In this document: positions 51,811 through 59,747 of the stretch, one piece after another
Layout of the letters: each line of letters opens with the position of its first letter
How positions within the stretch are numbered: position 1 is the first letter of the stretch
DNA from: an uncultured Eubacteriales bacterium
GTDB taxonomy: Bacteria > Bacillota > Clostridia > Oscillospirales > Oscillospiraceae
NCBI GenBank assembly: GCA_900546515.1
Contig: URDG01000011.1
Span: forward strand, 1 to 64,000
Length of the DNA stretch: 64,000 nt
Direction of reading: 5' to 3'
Made by a program: the position numbers and the translations under genes
The notes under the pieces: generated by a model
Seen by the model: the letters and a program-made list of their open reading frames with translations, nothing else
What the model was told of the DNA's origin: nothing
Database searches by the model: none

Positions 51811-52403
51811 ATGAACGTGAAAATCTACGGGTACGCAAGAGTTTCAACCAGAGAGCAGAATGAAGAGCGGCAAATCATAGCGCTGCGCGAATACGGCGTT
51901 CAGGACAGGTACATATTTATGGACAAGCAGTCCGGCAAGGATTTTGACCGTCCCGCATACCAACGCATGATAAAAAATTGAAGCCGGGCGATCTTCTTAT
52001 CATAAAAAGCATCGACCGGCTCGGGCGCAGCTATGAGGACATTCTCGAACAGTGGCGTTTTATTACGCGGGAAAAGCGCGCCTCAATAGTCGTGCTGGAC
52101 ATGCCCCTGCTGGATACGCGCACGGATAACGGTCTTGTAGGGGTGCTTATAGCCGACATCGTACTTCAGGTGCTCTGTTATATGGCGCAGGCCGAGCGGG
52201 AGGCGATACGTAAGAGGCAGGCGGAGGGCATTGCCGCCGCGAAGGCCAGAGGCGTCCGCTTTGGACGCAGTCCACTGGCGCCGCCGGAGGAATATGGGGC
52301 CTTGTATGAGAAATGGAAAAGCGGCGAACTCTCATCCAGAGCCGCCGCTGCGGAAATTGGCGTGTCGCACAGTACATTTCTCAAATGGTCAAGGTCAAAA
52401 TAA
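51811..52403 (+). pseudogene. Serine recombinase (resolvase family), frameshifted in an A6 run
   Basis: ATG 51811 with a good GGAG site begins IYGYARVSTREQNEERQ, whose Ser12 is the catalytic serine of resolvases. After residue 56 the frame ends at TGA 51979. The rest of the protein continues in another frame: KPGDLLIIKSIDRLGRSYED, ending with an HTH-like tail AAAEIGVSHSTFLKWSRSK. Adding one A to the six at 51972-51977 restores RMIKKLKPGDLLIIK. The complete protein would be about 197 residues, normal for small resolvases. Explanations are a decayed gene, a homopolymer sequencing error, or minus-one slippage on the A run. It lies directly upstream of a truncated ligase gene. Confidence 0.75.
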
Positions 52404-52421
52404 CGCGCTGGAATTGAAAGT

Positions 52422-53393
52422 ATGCATTCGATTCCTTCTTTTCATGCCTTTGGGCTGGGAACAGGTATCAATATGCCTTTGCAGCTTGGATTTGAGCTGA
52501 TCCTTATCCCCAGCTTTGACGAAAAGACCATAGTTGATTTCTATGTAAAATACCGCCCCACACATTTGCTGGTAGGCCCCTCTCATATTCATGGGATCAT
52601 AACAAGCCGCAAAGCTGCCCGTCTGAATCTGTCTCATATCAAAACGTTCGCGCTGGGCGGTGCGGCTCTGACGAGCGCTCTGGCTGCCGCCTCCGACAGC
52701 TTTCTTGATATGCATGGGGCCAAATGTAAAACCTGCGTCGGTTATGGCATGTCGGAGCTTGCATCAACAGTCTGCACAGGGACAAACAGCCTTCACATAA
52801 AACCGGGGAGCGTCGGCATACCGTTCTGCAAGGCCAACGTCAAAGTTCTCGGCGAAGATTCCGGCAGTGAGCTAGGATACTGCCAACCCGGAGAACTCTG
52901 CTTTTCATCGCCGGGGCTGATGCTCGGCTACTACAATAACGACAGCGCAACAAACTCGGCAATATTTACAGACGATCACGGGACTCGATGGCTCCATACC
53001 GGTGACATCGGCTATGTAGATACAGACGGCTTCGTATTTGTTACAGGCAGAGCCAAGAGAATATATGCCGCACGAAGTGAAAAAGGCGGTATGTTCTTTA
53101 AACTCTATCCAGATTATATTGCAAGCGTCATATCCGAAATCGAGCACGTAAATGACTGCGCCGTCGTGCGCATCAGTGATCCGGATTGCAAATATACACC
53201 TGCCGCTTTCATCGTAGGCGACGGCACACCGCATGTGCAGATCAGAGAACATATTCTCCGCTGCTGTGCCGCGCGCATGGCATCGCACAACATTCCGAAA
53301 AAGTTGATTTTCGTGGATAAACTGCCCGTTACTCCCACCGGCAAGGTCGATTACCGCGCATTGGAACGCATGGCCGCTGATGAGCGGCAGTAA
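52422..53393 (+). pseudogene. Acyl-CoA/AMP ligase lacking its N-terminal half
   Basis: The frame encodes only the middle and C-terminal parts of an adenylate-forming ligase: SIPSFHAFGLGTGINMPLQL, the core motif TCVGYGMSELASTVCTGTNS, WLHTGDIGYVDTDGFVFVTG, and the terminal catalytic lysine region LPVTPTGKVDYRAL. The ATP-binding P-loop and about 200 N-terminal residues are missing, and an in-frame stop lies only 7 codons upstream, 18 bp after the recombinase ends. The gene was therefore probably truncated by the recombinase-associated rearrangement. Composition is lower in GC than its neighbours. The ORF is otherwise intact, so decay may be recent. The original substrate cannot be read. Confidence 0.8.
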
Positions 53394-53399
53394 AACGGC

Positions 53400-53438
53400 A
53401 AAAAAGGACGCTGACTGTAAAAATCAGCGTCCTTTTTT
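53400..53438. terminator. Bidirectional terminator
   Basis: AAAAAAGGACGCTGA and TCAGCGTCCTTTTTT pair over 15 bp around a 9-nt loop, between the convergent ligase remnant and CLC gene. Confidence 0.85.
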
Positions 53439-53456
53439 CGTTATGACCATCGCTTT

Positions 53457-54776
53457 TCAGTCCCTCAGGCTGCCCTTCACATGCGGCAGGTCAGCCCGTT
53501 TCTCACCGGCGTGGTAAGCGTTTGTGTGGACGTTTATATACTGCGCCTTGAGCTTTGAATAGAGTATGGTCTGGCTTGAATAGAGTCCGTTATAGCCGGA
53601 GAGCATATAGCTCACGCCGCAGGCAAGGGCAAAATACAGTATCCCGCTGCCGCCGAAGAGCTCTATCGCAAGGAAGATGGAGGCCATTGGGCAGTTCGTT
53701 GCCCCGCAGAACACGCTCACGAGTCCCAGCGCCGCGCCAAACCCGGCAGGCAGTCCCAAAAGAGGAGCCGCGGCGCAGCCGAACGTCGCGCCGATGAAAA
53801 ACGACGGCACGACCTCGCCGCCCTTGAACCCTGCGGCGAGCGTGATCGAGGTGAATATGATCTTCAGCACAAAGGCCTCCGGGCGCGCCGTCCCATGCTC
53901 AACGGCTGCGGTGATCACATCCATGCCTGCGCCGTTATAGTCCGTCGTGCCGCATAGCAGCGTCAGCGCGATAATGGCTGCGCCGCCCGCAGCTGCGCGC
54001 AGCCACGGATTTTTCACATATTTCGCCATGCGGTGCTCGGTAAAGCGCAGCACCTTGCAGAATATAGCCGACACCCATGCGCACAGCGCTGCAAGCACGG
54101 CGACCTCGACGAGATCGGCCGGGATCAGCGCGGGAACGTCGACGGCAAAGCGCGTCGGCTCGACGCCCATTGCGATTGAGATGCCGTAAGAGACAAGCGA
54201 CGCCGTGAAGCACGGGATAAAGGCGGAGTGATAAAAATTACCCACGCTTATGACCATTATCGCAAACATTGTCGCGGCGAGCGGAGTGCCGAACAGCGCG
54301 GAGAAAAACGCTGCCATTCCGCAGAGCGTGGCCGTGCGCGTGTCGCGGTCATCGAGCCTGAAGAGCTTTGACGACCAGTACCCGATAGTGCCGCCCATCT
54401 GAAGAGCCGCGCCCTCGCGCCCGGCAGAGCCGCCGCAGAGATGCGTGAACACCGTTCCGAGGAATATCGACGGCACCAGCAGCAGCGGGAGCGGTTTTCC
54501 GAGATGCACCGCGTCTATTATGTCGTTGGTTCCCTCGCCCTCGGTTCTGAAAAGCTTGTATATGCCCACAACAACAAGTCCCGCAAGCGGCAGACAGTAC
54601 AGCAGCCACGGCTCTGCGCCGCGCAGCTTTGTCACATAGCCGACGCTGAGGTGAAACGCCGACCCGATAAAGCCGCAGAACACCCCGGTAACGGCCGCAA
54701 GGGCAAGCCATTTGCCCAGCGCCGCCGCGTACAGCCTTATTTCCCGTATAAATTCCCGCACTGCATTCATTTCCAC
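53457..54776 (-). CDS. CLC-family chloride or fluoride transporter
   Basis: A 437-439-residue membrane protein of the CLC fold. Anion-path motifs are GGSAGREGAALQMGG (gating glutamate in GREG) near residue 118, AAFFSALFGTPLAATMF, and GGEVVPSFFIGATFG in the second half. GREGAALQMG and GGEVxP resemble the bacterial CLC-F fluoride/proton antiporters more than classical ClcA, but the assignment is tentative. Start is GTG 54776 or ATG 54770. The AAGGAG site lies about 30 nt before it, with a small CGGCGT/ACGCCG hairpin in between. No fluoride riboswitch was recognised upstream. Confidence 0.85.
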   Translation of the reverse strand: MEMNAVREFIREIRLYAAALGKWLALAAVTGVFCGFIGSAFHLSVGYVTKLRGAEPWLLYCLPLAGLVVVGIYKLFRTEGEGTNDIIDAVHLGKPLPLLLVPSIFLGTVFTHLCGGSAGREGAALQMGGTIGYWSSKLFRLDDRDTRTATLCGMAAFFSALFGTPLAATMFAIMVISVGNFYHSAFIPCFTASLVSYGISIAMGVEPTRFAVDVPALIPADLVEVAVLAALCAWVSAIFCKVLRFTEHRMAKYVKNPWLRAAAGGAAIIALTLLCGTTDYNGAGMDVITAAVEHGTARPEAFVLKIIFTSITLAAGFKGGEVVPSFFIGATFGCAAAPLLGLPAGFGAALGLVSVFCGATNCPMASIFLAIELFGGSGILYFALACGVSYMLSGYNGLYSSQTILYSKLKAQYINVHTNAYHAGEKRADLPHVKGSLRD

Positions 54777-54910
54777 AATACCGGCGTATTTTTCACGCCG
54801 TGCTCCTTTTTTCTGAAAACCGTTTTATTTTACGACAATATGCACCGAAAAGCAATACAATTTAAAGCGCCCTGCGCTCAACGCCCCGGCATGCCGCGTT
54901 AAAATCTGCG

Positions 54911-54916
54911 TATACT
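54911..54916 (+). promoter_or_regulatory. -10 element directly before the YwaF-like gene
   Basis: TATACT lies only 6 nt before ATG 54923 and there is no Shine-Dalgarno sequence, so the transcript may start at or within a base of the start codon (leaderless). No convincing -35 was found. Confidence 0.45.
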
Positions 54917-54922
54917 AATGCT

Positions 54923-55654
54923 ATGGCGGAATATTTTGCTTTTACAACCGAAAATTCATCCGGGGCCGGGTTCGGGCTGTTCTCTGTCTGGCATCTTCTG
55001 TGGCTGCTGTCCGGGGCGATGTTCATCTTCTCCATGTGCATAGTATACAGGCGCGCCGGTACTGAGGCGCGCATATGGCTGAAGCGCGGTCTCGCACTCT
55101 CGGCGCTGTTTCTGGAGCTTCTGCGCGCTGCGCTCCTCATGGCCGCGGGGCGGTACGGCGTCGGCCGGCTGCCGCTGCATCTGTGCGGCATGGCAGTGTA
55201 TATCTGCGCCGTCCACGCACTGCGCGGCGGCGGGAAAACGGGACAGTTCCTCTACTCCTTCTGCATGCCGGGCGCAGCCGCCGCACTCATATTCCCCGAC
55301 TGGAGCGGCTATCCGCCGCTGCACTTTATGACCTGCGCCGGGTTCGGCATACACATTCTGCTCGTGGCCTATGTTCTGACGCAGGCCGTCTCCGGCGGCA
55401 TAGCGCCCGACATCCGGAAAGCGCCGGCCTGTCTCGGCATCATGCTTGCGCTCGCCGTGCCGGTATATCTGTTCGACAGGCTGGCAGGCACGAATTACAT
55501 GTTTCTCAACTGGCCGTCTCCCGGCTCGCCGCTCGAATGGTTCGCTTTTCTGGGCCGTCCCGGCTATGTGCTGGGCTATCTGCCCATTCTCGGCGCGGTG
55601 TGGGCCGTTATCTATTACCCTTTCCGGCGCAAAAAAAGTGCGGATCGTCAGTGA
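54923..55654 (+). CDS. YwaF/TIGR02206-type integral membrane protein
   Basis: A 243-residue protein with seven predicted membrane helices. Characteristic segments are FGLFSVWHLLWLLSGAMFIF, PLHLCGMAVYICAVHALRGG, HFMTCAGFGIHILLVAYVL and NYMFLNWPSPGSPLEWF. These mark the YwaF/TIGR02206 family, related to TMEM164, whose biochemical role is unresolved. No ribosome site precedes ATG 54923. It is divergent from the CLC gene. Confidence 0.82.
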   Translation: MAEYFAFTTENSSGAGFGLFSVWHLLWLLSGAMFIFSMCIVYRRAGTEARIWLKRGLALSALFLELLRAALLMAAGRYGVGRLPLHLCGMAVYICAVHALRGGGKTGQFLYSFCMPGAAAALIFPDWSGYPPLHFMTCAGFGIHILLVAYVLTQAVSGGIAPDIRKAPACLGIMLALAVPVYLFDRLAGTNYMFLNWPSPGSPLEWFAFLGRPGYVLGYLPILGAVWAVIYYPFRRKKSADRQ

Positions 55655-55666
55655 CGATCCGCCAAA
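55645..55666 (+). terminator. Hairpin at the end of the YwaF-like gene
   Basis: GCGGATCGTCA and TGACGATCCGC pair almost without a loop and overlap the stop codon. The T run is absent, so it may stabilise the 3' end rather than terminate. Confidence 0.4.
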
Positions 55667-55840
55667 CAGGGTTGTGGGATAAAGATATGAGCCTGATCCT
55701 CCGATTGAGAGGATCAATTGGATAAGCTGTGATCAGAGAATAATACTTTATTCCGAATTTGTAAAGAGCGAAAAAGCACTAGTTTTGTCGAACGCCTCAA
55801 AATTCGGAACAAATGCATATTTTTTCTCTTGCCGGATACA

Positions 55841-55890
55841 CTATGGGAGAAACCATACGGCAGTCAGGAACGCCGCCGGAGCGCGGCGGC
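55841..55890 (+). ncRNA. Structured leader of the DUF378 gene
   Basis: Two consecutive hairpins precede the gene: a TATGG/CCATA stem near 55844-55858 and a strong CGCCGCC/GGCGGCG-type stem near 55870-55890. I do not recognise a known riboswitch class. Structure and position suggest regulation or transcript stabilisation. Confidence 0.3.
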
Positions 55891-55925
55891 ATATCCTCAG
55901 CTGCCTATAGAGAGGAGTTCTTTAC

Positions 55926-56138
55926 ATGGTAATGGATCGCATAGCGCTGATACTGACCATAATCGGCGGCGTCAACTGGGGCAGCATCGGCCTGTTCCGC
56001 TTTGACATCGTTGCATGGCTCTTCGGCGGACAGACCGCGACCGTCAGCCGCGTTGTCTATACTCTGGTCGGTCTTGCGGCGCTGTGGTGCATTTCACTTC
56101 TGTTCCGCAGCGATTCCGTCACTGACGACGGGATGTAA
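55926..56138 (+). CDS. DUF378 family small membrane protein
   Basis: A 70-residue protein with two helices: DRIALILTIIGGVNWGSIGLF and VVYTLVGLAALWCISLLF. The IGGVNWG motif is diagnostic for DUF378, a common small membrane protein of unknown function. AGAGGAG lies 8 nt before ATG 55926. It is preceded by a structured leader and followed by a terminator. Confidence 0.88.
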   Translation: MVMDRIALILTIIGGVNWGSIGLFRFDIVAWLFGGQTATVSRVVYTLVGLAALWCISLLFRSDSVTDDGM

Positions 56139-56145
56139 TAACGAA

Positions 56146-56173
56146 AATAACGGAGGCCAGGCCTCCGTTATTT
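56146..56173. terminator. Bidirectional terminator between the DUF378 and YoaK genes
   Basis: AAATAACGGAGGC / GCCTCCGTTATTT, 13 bp with a two-base loop, flanked by a T run. Confidence 0.85.
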
Positions 56174-56245
56174 TTCATCATTCATACCCCAGCGCACTCC
56201 ATGCAAAGCCCAGCGAAGCGGGTTTGCAAGCTTCTTCTGACGCCT

Positions 56246-57046
56246 TTAATGCCCGCGCGGCTTTCTCTCAAAATTACCGCGCTCTTTTACAAGGTCGGCA
56301 TGCAGAAGATCCGCCAGTATCACCGACAGCGGCAGCAGCGCGAAAAGCATTGACTTGCCAAGGAAAACCTTGCTCAGCAGCGTCGCGCATATTACGCCGG
56401 CGGAAAACATGCCCAGCATGAACGTATGGACGCGCAGCCGTTCGGCATATGCCGCGCCGCCGTGATGGCGCATGAGCTTGCTGAGCGCAATACCGACCTG
56501 ACGGACATGGTTTGTGCAGAAGGTCGTCGCCATGGGGATGCCCTGCGCCTGCCGGAAGGTATTGAACTGCATTGCGCAGACAAAGTTTATAGTGACCTGC
56601 GTTATCTGGACCGGCGCGGTCTCCGGCAGGAAAGCAAGGACTATCACGGCCAGTATATCAATGATCACAAACAGCGTATCCCAGCGGATGAGGTGCAGCT
56701 TCTTTATGTAGAAAGCCTCGCTCTCAGAAATGATCGTACCGAGAAGGTATGCCGACATCGGCACAAGATAGTACAGCGCCTGGCTCCAATTACCGTTGCC
56801 GATCGAAAGCGACATCAGCACGACGTTTGCCGTCTGTGCGTTGCAGAATACGCCGCCTCTTATCGAGTAGGTGAAGCCGCCGAAAAATCCGGCGACGAGC
56901 ATCAGCAGCGCAAAGACCCAGCGCTTTTCACATTCGAGGAACATCTCTTCCTCGACCTTTACCTCCTGCTCGGCCTCCTGGATTATCTCTTCCTTTATTT
57001 CTTCCTGAGCTTCTTTTTCTGCTTCAAGAATTTTCTCATTTTCCAT
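56246..57046 (-). CDS. YoaK/DUF1275 family membrane protein
   Basis: A 266-residue protein. About 50 N-terminal residues form a glutamate-rich, probably coiled segment (KEAQEEIKEEIIQEAEQEVK), followed by six helices with FGGFTYSIRGGVFCNAQTAN and LRVHTFMLGMFSAGVI, both typical of DUF1275. The acidic extension is unusual for the family. ATG 57046 lies immediately after the stop of the DUF1294 gene, with GGGAG inside the end of that gene, so the two are coupled. Function unknown. Confidence 0.85.
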   Translation of the reverse strand: MENEKILEAEKEAQEEIKEEIIQEAEQEVKVEEEMFLECEKRWVFALLMLVAGFFGGFTYSIRGGVFCNAQTANVVLMSLSIGNGNWSQALYYLVPMSAYLLGTIISESEAFYIKKLHLIRWDTLFVIIDILAVIVLAFLPETAPVQITQVTINFVCAMQFNTFRQAQGIPMATTFCTNHVRQVGIALSKLMRHHGGAAYAERLRVHTFMLGMFSAGVICATLLSKVFLGKSMLFALLPLSVILADLLHADLVKERGNFERKPRGH

Positions 57047-57047
57047 A

Positions 57048-57320
57048 TCAGAGTTTACTCCCTGCAAGCCATATCAGCACCAGCTGCGCAATTGCGATCG
57101 CCGGGAATCCCAGCTTGAAATACCAGTGCTTTGTCTTATGGTGAAATACATACATGCCCAACCAGCCTCCGAACGCCCCGCCAAGGAGCGCCAGAAGAAA
57201 CAGCCGCTTTTCCGGCACCCGGCGCGCCCCTCCGCGCGCACGGCGCTTGTCCGCGCCCATTACGGCAAAGAGCAATAAGCTCATAACGAGCACGTATAAT
57301 AGCACATATCCAAGCCTCAT
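57048..57320 (-). CDS. DUF1294 family small membrane protein
   Basis: A 90-residue protein with about three helices. ADKRRARGGARRVPEKRLF followed by LALLGGAFGGWLGMYVFHHK and KTKHWYFKLGFP is the DUF1294 signature (C-terminal part of the family also fused to cold-shock domains). Function unknown. It lies 13 nt after the metallophosphoesterase gene and directly before the YoaK gene. Confidence 0.88.
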   Translation of the reverse strand: MRLGYVLLYVLVMSLLLFAVMGADKRRARGGARRVPEKRLFLLALLGGAFGGWLGMYVFHHKTKHWYFKLGFPAIAIAQLVLIWLAGSKL

Positions 57321-57333
57321 TTCAAGTCCCTCG

Positions 57334-58440
57334 TCACTTTTTGCAGCCGAGCTCGCCGTAATACCAGCCGGACCAGCCGCCGTGCTTGACAAAATAGCCG
57401 CGCGACGTAGTCTCCACCACACGCACGACATCTCCCGCTTTCAGCGGCAGGATACGGTCCGTGCAGTCATTGCAGTCGGTGATCTCATCGCCGGTGAAGA
57501 GGTATTTTGTGAGCACATCCATCTCATACCCGGTGTGCACATGGCGCACGCGCGAGAATTCCGCGCCGCGCTCGAGCACCTGCACCTGACTGTCGCCCCA
57601 GCGGATGTAATAGCAGCGCTCCCCCTCGGCCTGATCGGAGAGCACAACGCGCTCCGGAAATCCGTCATACGAGACGAAGCGGAAGTCCTCGCTGTACTTA
57701 TTGGGTATTATAAACGCGTTCAGCTGCCCGTCGTCCTTCAAAACGCAGGCGCCGTCGATGCTTATGACCTTGTGCACCCTGTCAACTATCGGGTTTGCGC
57801 AGACCTTATCCGTGCCGTACAGGACGGTCGGATAATGGCCGACGACCACCCATTTGTCGAAGCTGAAGCCCTTTTCCATGAACCTGTCACAGCGGACGAG
57901 CTCATCCACGTTGTGCTCCCGCAGCGGCTTATCGGGGTATACCGCCGCATGCGCGAATATGAAGTTCTCCATCTCTATCGCGTGCGGGATGTCTGTGAGG
58001 AATTTCCACTCCGCCGGGAACCGGCGGCCTATCTCTTCCTTGCAGGCCGTGAAGCTGTCCTCCTCGAACATGTCGATGCCGCAGGCATTGCACATATCCC
58101 AGAGTATGCCGCTTTTTTTATGCAGCACATAGTGCAGGAGCTGCTCATCGAGCATTTCGTCATCCCGGAATATCGTGCACCAGTCGTCGCAGTTGCCGCA
58201 GACAACTTCGACATTTCCGCCCCGGCACAGCTCCATGATATAGCGCAGCGTACCGAGACTGTCAGGGCCTTTTTCAAGAAAGTCCCCGTCGATTATCAGC
58301 TCATCCGCGCCGCAGAATCCGGCCTTTTTCAGCACTCCCTTGAGAAATTCAAGGTTTCCGTGTATATCCGACACGACGATGATGCGCCGGTCAGGCTCAA
58401 GCCGCAGCTGCTTTACGTGCGCGGGCCTGTCGTCAAACAT
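57334..58440 (-). CDS. Calcineurin-like metallophosphoesterase with C-terminal SH3-like domain
   Basis: A 368-residue protein. Metal-site motifs are VVSDIHGNLEFL, IIDGDFLEKGPDS, VCGNCDDW (GNCD in place of the usual GNHD or GNHE), FAHAAVYPD and VVVGHYPTVLYG. The variant GNCD replaces a histidine that often contributes to catalysis. The last 55 residues (LKAGDVVRVVETTSRGYFV, GGWSGWYYGELG) look like a small SH3-like barrel. ATG 58440 follows GGGAGG and overlaps the fused phosphatase-acetyltransferase gene by 8 bp. It is probably a protein or nucleotide phosphatase; the substrate is unknown. Confidence 0.85.
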   Translation of the reverse strand: MFDDRPAHVKQLRLEPDRRIIVVSDIHGNLEFLKGVLKKAGFCGADELIIDGDFLEKGPDSLGTLRYIMELCRGGNVEVVCGNCDDWCTIFRDDEMLDEQLLHYVLHKKSGILWDMCNACGIDMFEEDSFTACKEEIGRRFPAEWKFLTDIPHAIEMENFIFAHAAVYPDKPLREHNVDELVRCDRFMEKGFSFDKWVVVGHYPTVLYGTDKVCANPIVDRVHKVISIDGACVLKDDGQLNAFIIPNKYSEDFRFVSYDGFPERVVLSDQAEGERCYYIRWGDSQVQVLERGAEFSRVRHVHTGYEMDVLTKYLFTGDEITDCNDCTDRILPLKAGDVVRVVETTSRGYFVKHGGWSGWYYGELGCKK

Positions 58441-59560
58441 ATTTTCTTCCTCCCAGCTTGCGCCGCATAAGATACTGCATGCCGAGTACGCCCTCATCCT
58501 CGGCAATGACCTCAAAGCCGTTGTTTTTGTAGAACTTTATCGCCGCGGCGTTCTCCTCCGCGACATGCAGCCGCAGCTCTGTTCTGCCGAGGTTTGTATA
58601 CTTCTTTATCGCGCGGGCAAGCAGCTGGATGCCGTAGCCCTTTCCGCGGTAATTCCCGTTCAGATACAGCAGGCTTATCCAGCCGGTACCGTCCTTCGCC
58701 CCGCGCTGTACATCCATATCTATAAGGCCCGCCGGCTCGTCCCCGTCCAGCATTTTCAGCACGGAAGAGCTGTCATAGAGCCAGTGCTCCTCCGCAGACA
58801 GGATATATCCGTCCGCGCTGAAGCCCGTAAGGCAGCCGTGCGCTGCCCGCCACGCATCGGCATAGCAGCCGCAGTAGTACTCCTTCTGCTCCTTCGGGTC
58901 AATGGCCTCGTCGCGCAGCGCGGTGTTTCTTTTCCACTCGGGAGATTTGATGCTCTCCAGATGCGAATAGTCGTTTATCACGACCGGCGTAAAGACGCCG
59001 TTTTCATATCTGAGCACCGTTACCGAGGTGTTGTTCACTATCGGCACCTCACCGAGCCTGTCAAGGCCGGTATCCATGACCGCCGCAAGGATGCAGCGGA
59101 TCGTAACGCCGTGGCTGACAACGGCGACACTCTGCCCGTCGTGCCGCTGCGCTATTGCGCTGAGCTCCGCAAAAGCGCGCTTCTGCACCTGCGCATAGGT
59201 CTCCGCGCCGTCTATCCTCCATTTGTCCGGGTGCGCCATGAAATTTTCCGCCTGCTCCGGGAACTCGTGCATGACGTTGCCGAAAAACGCCGTCTCCCAC
59301 GGTCCGACATTCACCTCGCGCAGCTCCTTCGACGTGTTGAGCGGGAGATCGTGGTATCTTGTTATGGCCCCCGCCGTCATGCGCGCCCTGTACAGGTCGC
59401 TTGAGTACACCGCGTCGACCGGCACATTTCTGAACCGCTCGGCCAGCGCGTCTATCTGTCTGCTGCCCATCGGTGTGATGTCGCCGTCCCAATGCCCCTG
59501 CATCATCCGGTAGAGATTGCCCTCTGCCTGTGTATGCCGTATAAGAAAAATTTCTGTCAT
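58433..59560 (-). CDS. Histidine phosphatase fused to a GNAT acetyltransferase
   Basis: A 375-residue two-domain protein. Residues 1-200 are a phosphoglycerate-mutase-like phosphatase: catalytic IFLIRHTQAEGN (His9), YSSDLYRARMTA, and VAVVSHGVTIRC with the second histidine. Residues 230-375 are a GNAT acyltransferase with the acetyl-CoA loop NYRGKGYGIQLLARAI and AAIKFYKNNGFEVIAE. Each domain is common, but the in-frame fusion is unusual. ATG 59560 is preferred because GGAGG is 9 nt upstream. The end overlaps the metallophosphoesterase gene by 8 bp, joining two phosphatases and an acetyltransferase in one operon. Confidence 0.88.
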   Translation of the reverse strand: MTEIFLIRHTQAEGNLYRMMQGHWDGDITPMGSRQIDALAERFRNVPVDAVYSSDLYRARMTAGAITRYHDLPLNTSKELREVNVGPWETAFFGNVMHEFPEQAENFMAHPDKWRIDGAETYAQVQKRAFAELSAIAQRHDGQSVAVVSHGVTIRCILAAVMDTGLDRLGEVPIVNNTSVTVLRYENGVFTPVVINDYSHLESIKSPEWKRNTALRDEAIDPKEQKEYYCGCYADAWRAAHGCLTGFSADGYILSAEEHWLYDSSSVLKMLDGDEPAGLIDMDVQRGAKDGTGWISLLYLNGNYRGKGYGIQLLARAIKKYTNLGRTELRLHVAEENAAAIKFYKNNGFEVIAEDEGVLGMQYLMRRKLGGRKYV

Positions 59561-59579
59561 AAACATGCGCCTCCATACC

Positions 59580-59608
59580 TTGACCTTGTGCGAGGAATAC
59601 AGTATAAT
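59580..59608 (+). promoter_or_regulatory. Strong sigma-A-type promoter of the PurN-like gene
   Basis: TTGACC (59580-59585), 17-bp spacer, TATAAT (59603-59608). The implied leader is about 130 nt. Confidence 0.75.
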
Positions 59609-59633
59609 GTTTTATTATAGAAAATAAGAGAAA

Positions 59634-59675
59634 AAGGTGTAGCAGCTGTAACTCAGTTATTATACCTTGATTTTT
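59634..59675 (+). terminator. Attenuator-like hairpin in the PurN-like leader
   Basis: AAGGTGTA (59634-59641) pairs with TATACCTT (59661-59668), including G-U pairs, and is followed by GATTTTT. It lies about 20 nt after the expected transcription start and 73 nt before the gene. A second stem (GCGGA/TCCGC) lies near the ribosome site. Confidence 0.5.
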
Positions 59676-59747
59676 CCCGATGCACAAGTACCGAGTTTTG
59701 CATCCGGGACGGCGGGCGGAAGAGAGCGTCCGCGGGGGTAAGAGAGT

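Noticed and set aside
54777..54922. A fluoride riboswitch upstream of the CLC gene
   Set aside because: The region is short and lacks the conserved crcB-motif core; only a small hairpin is present.
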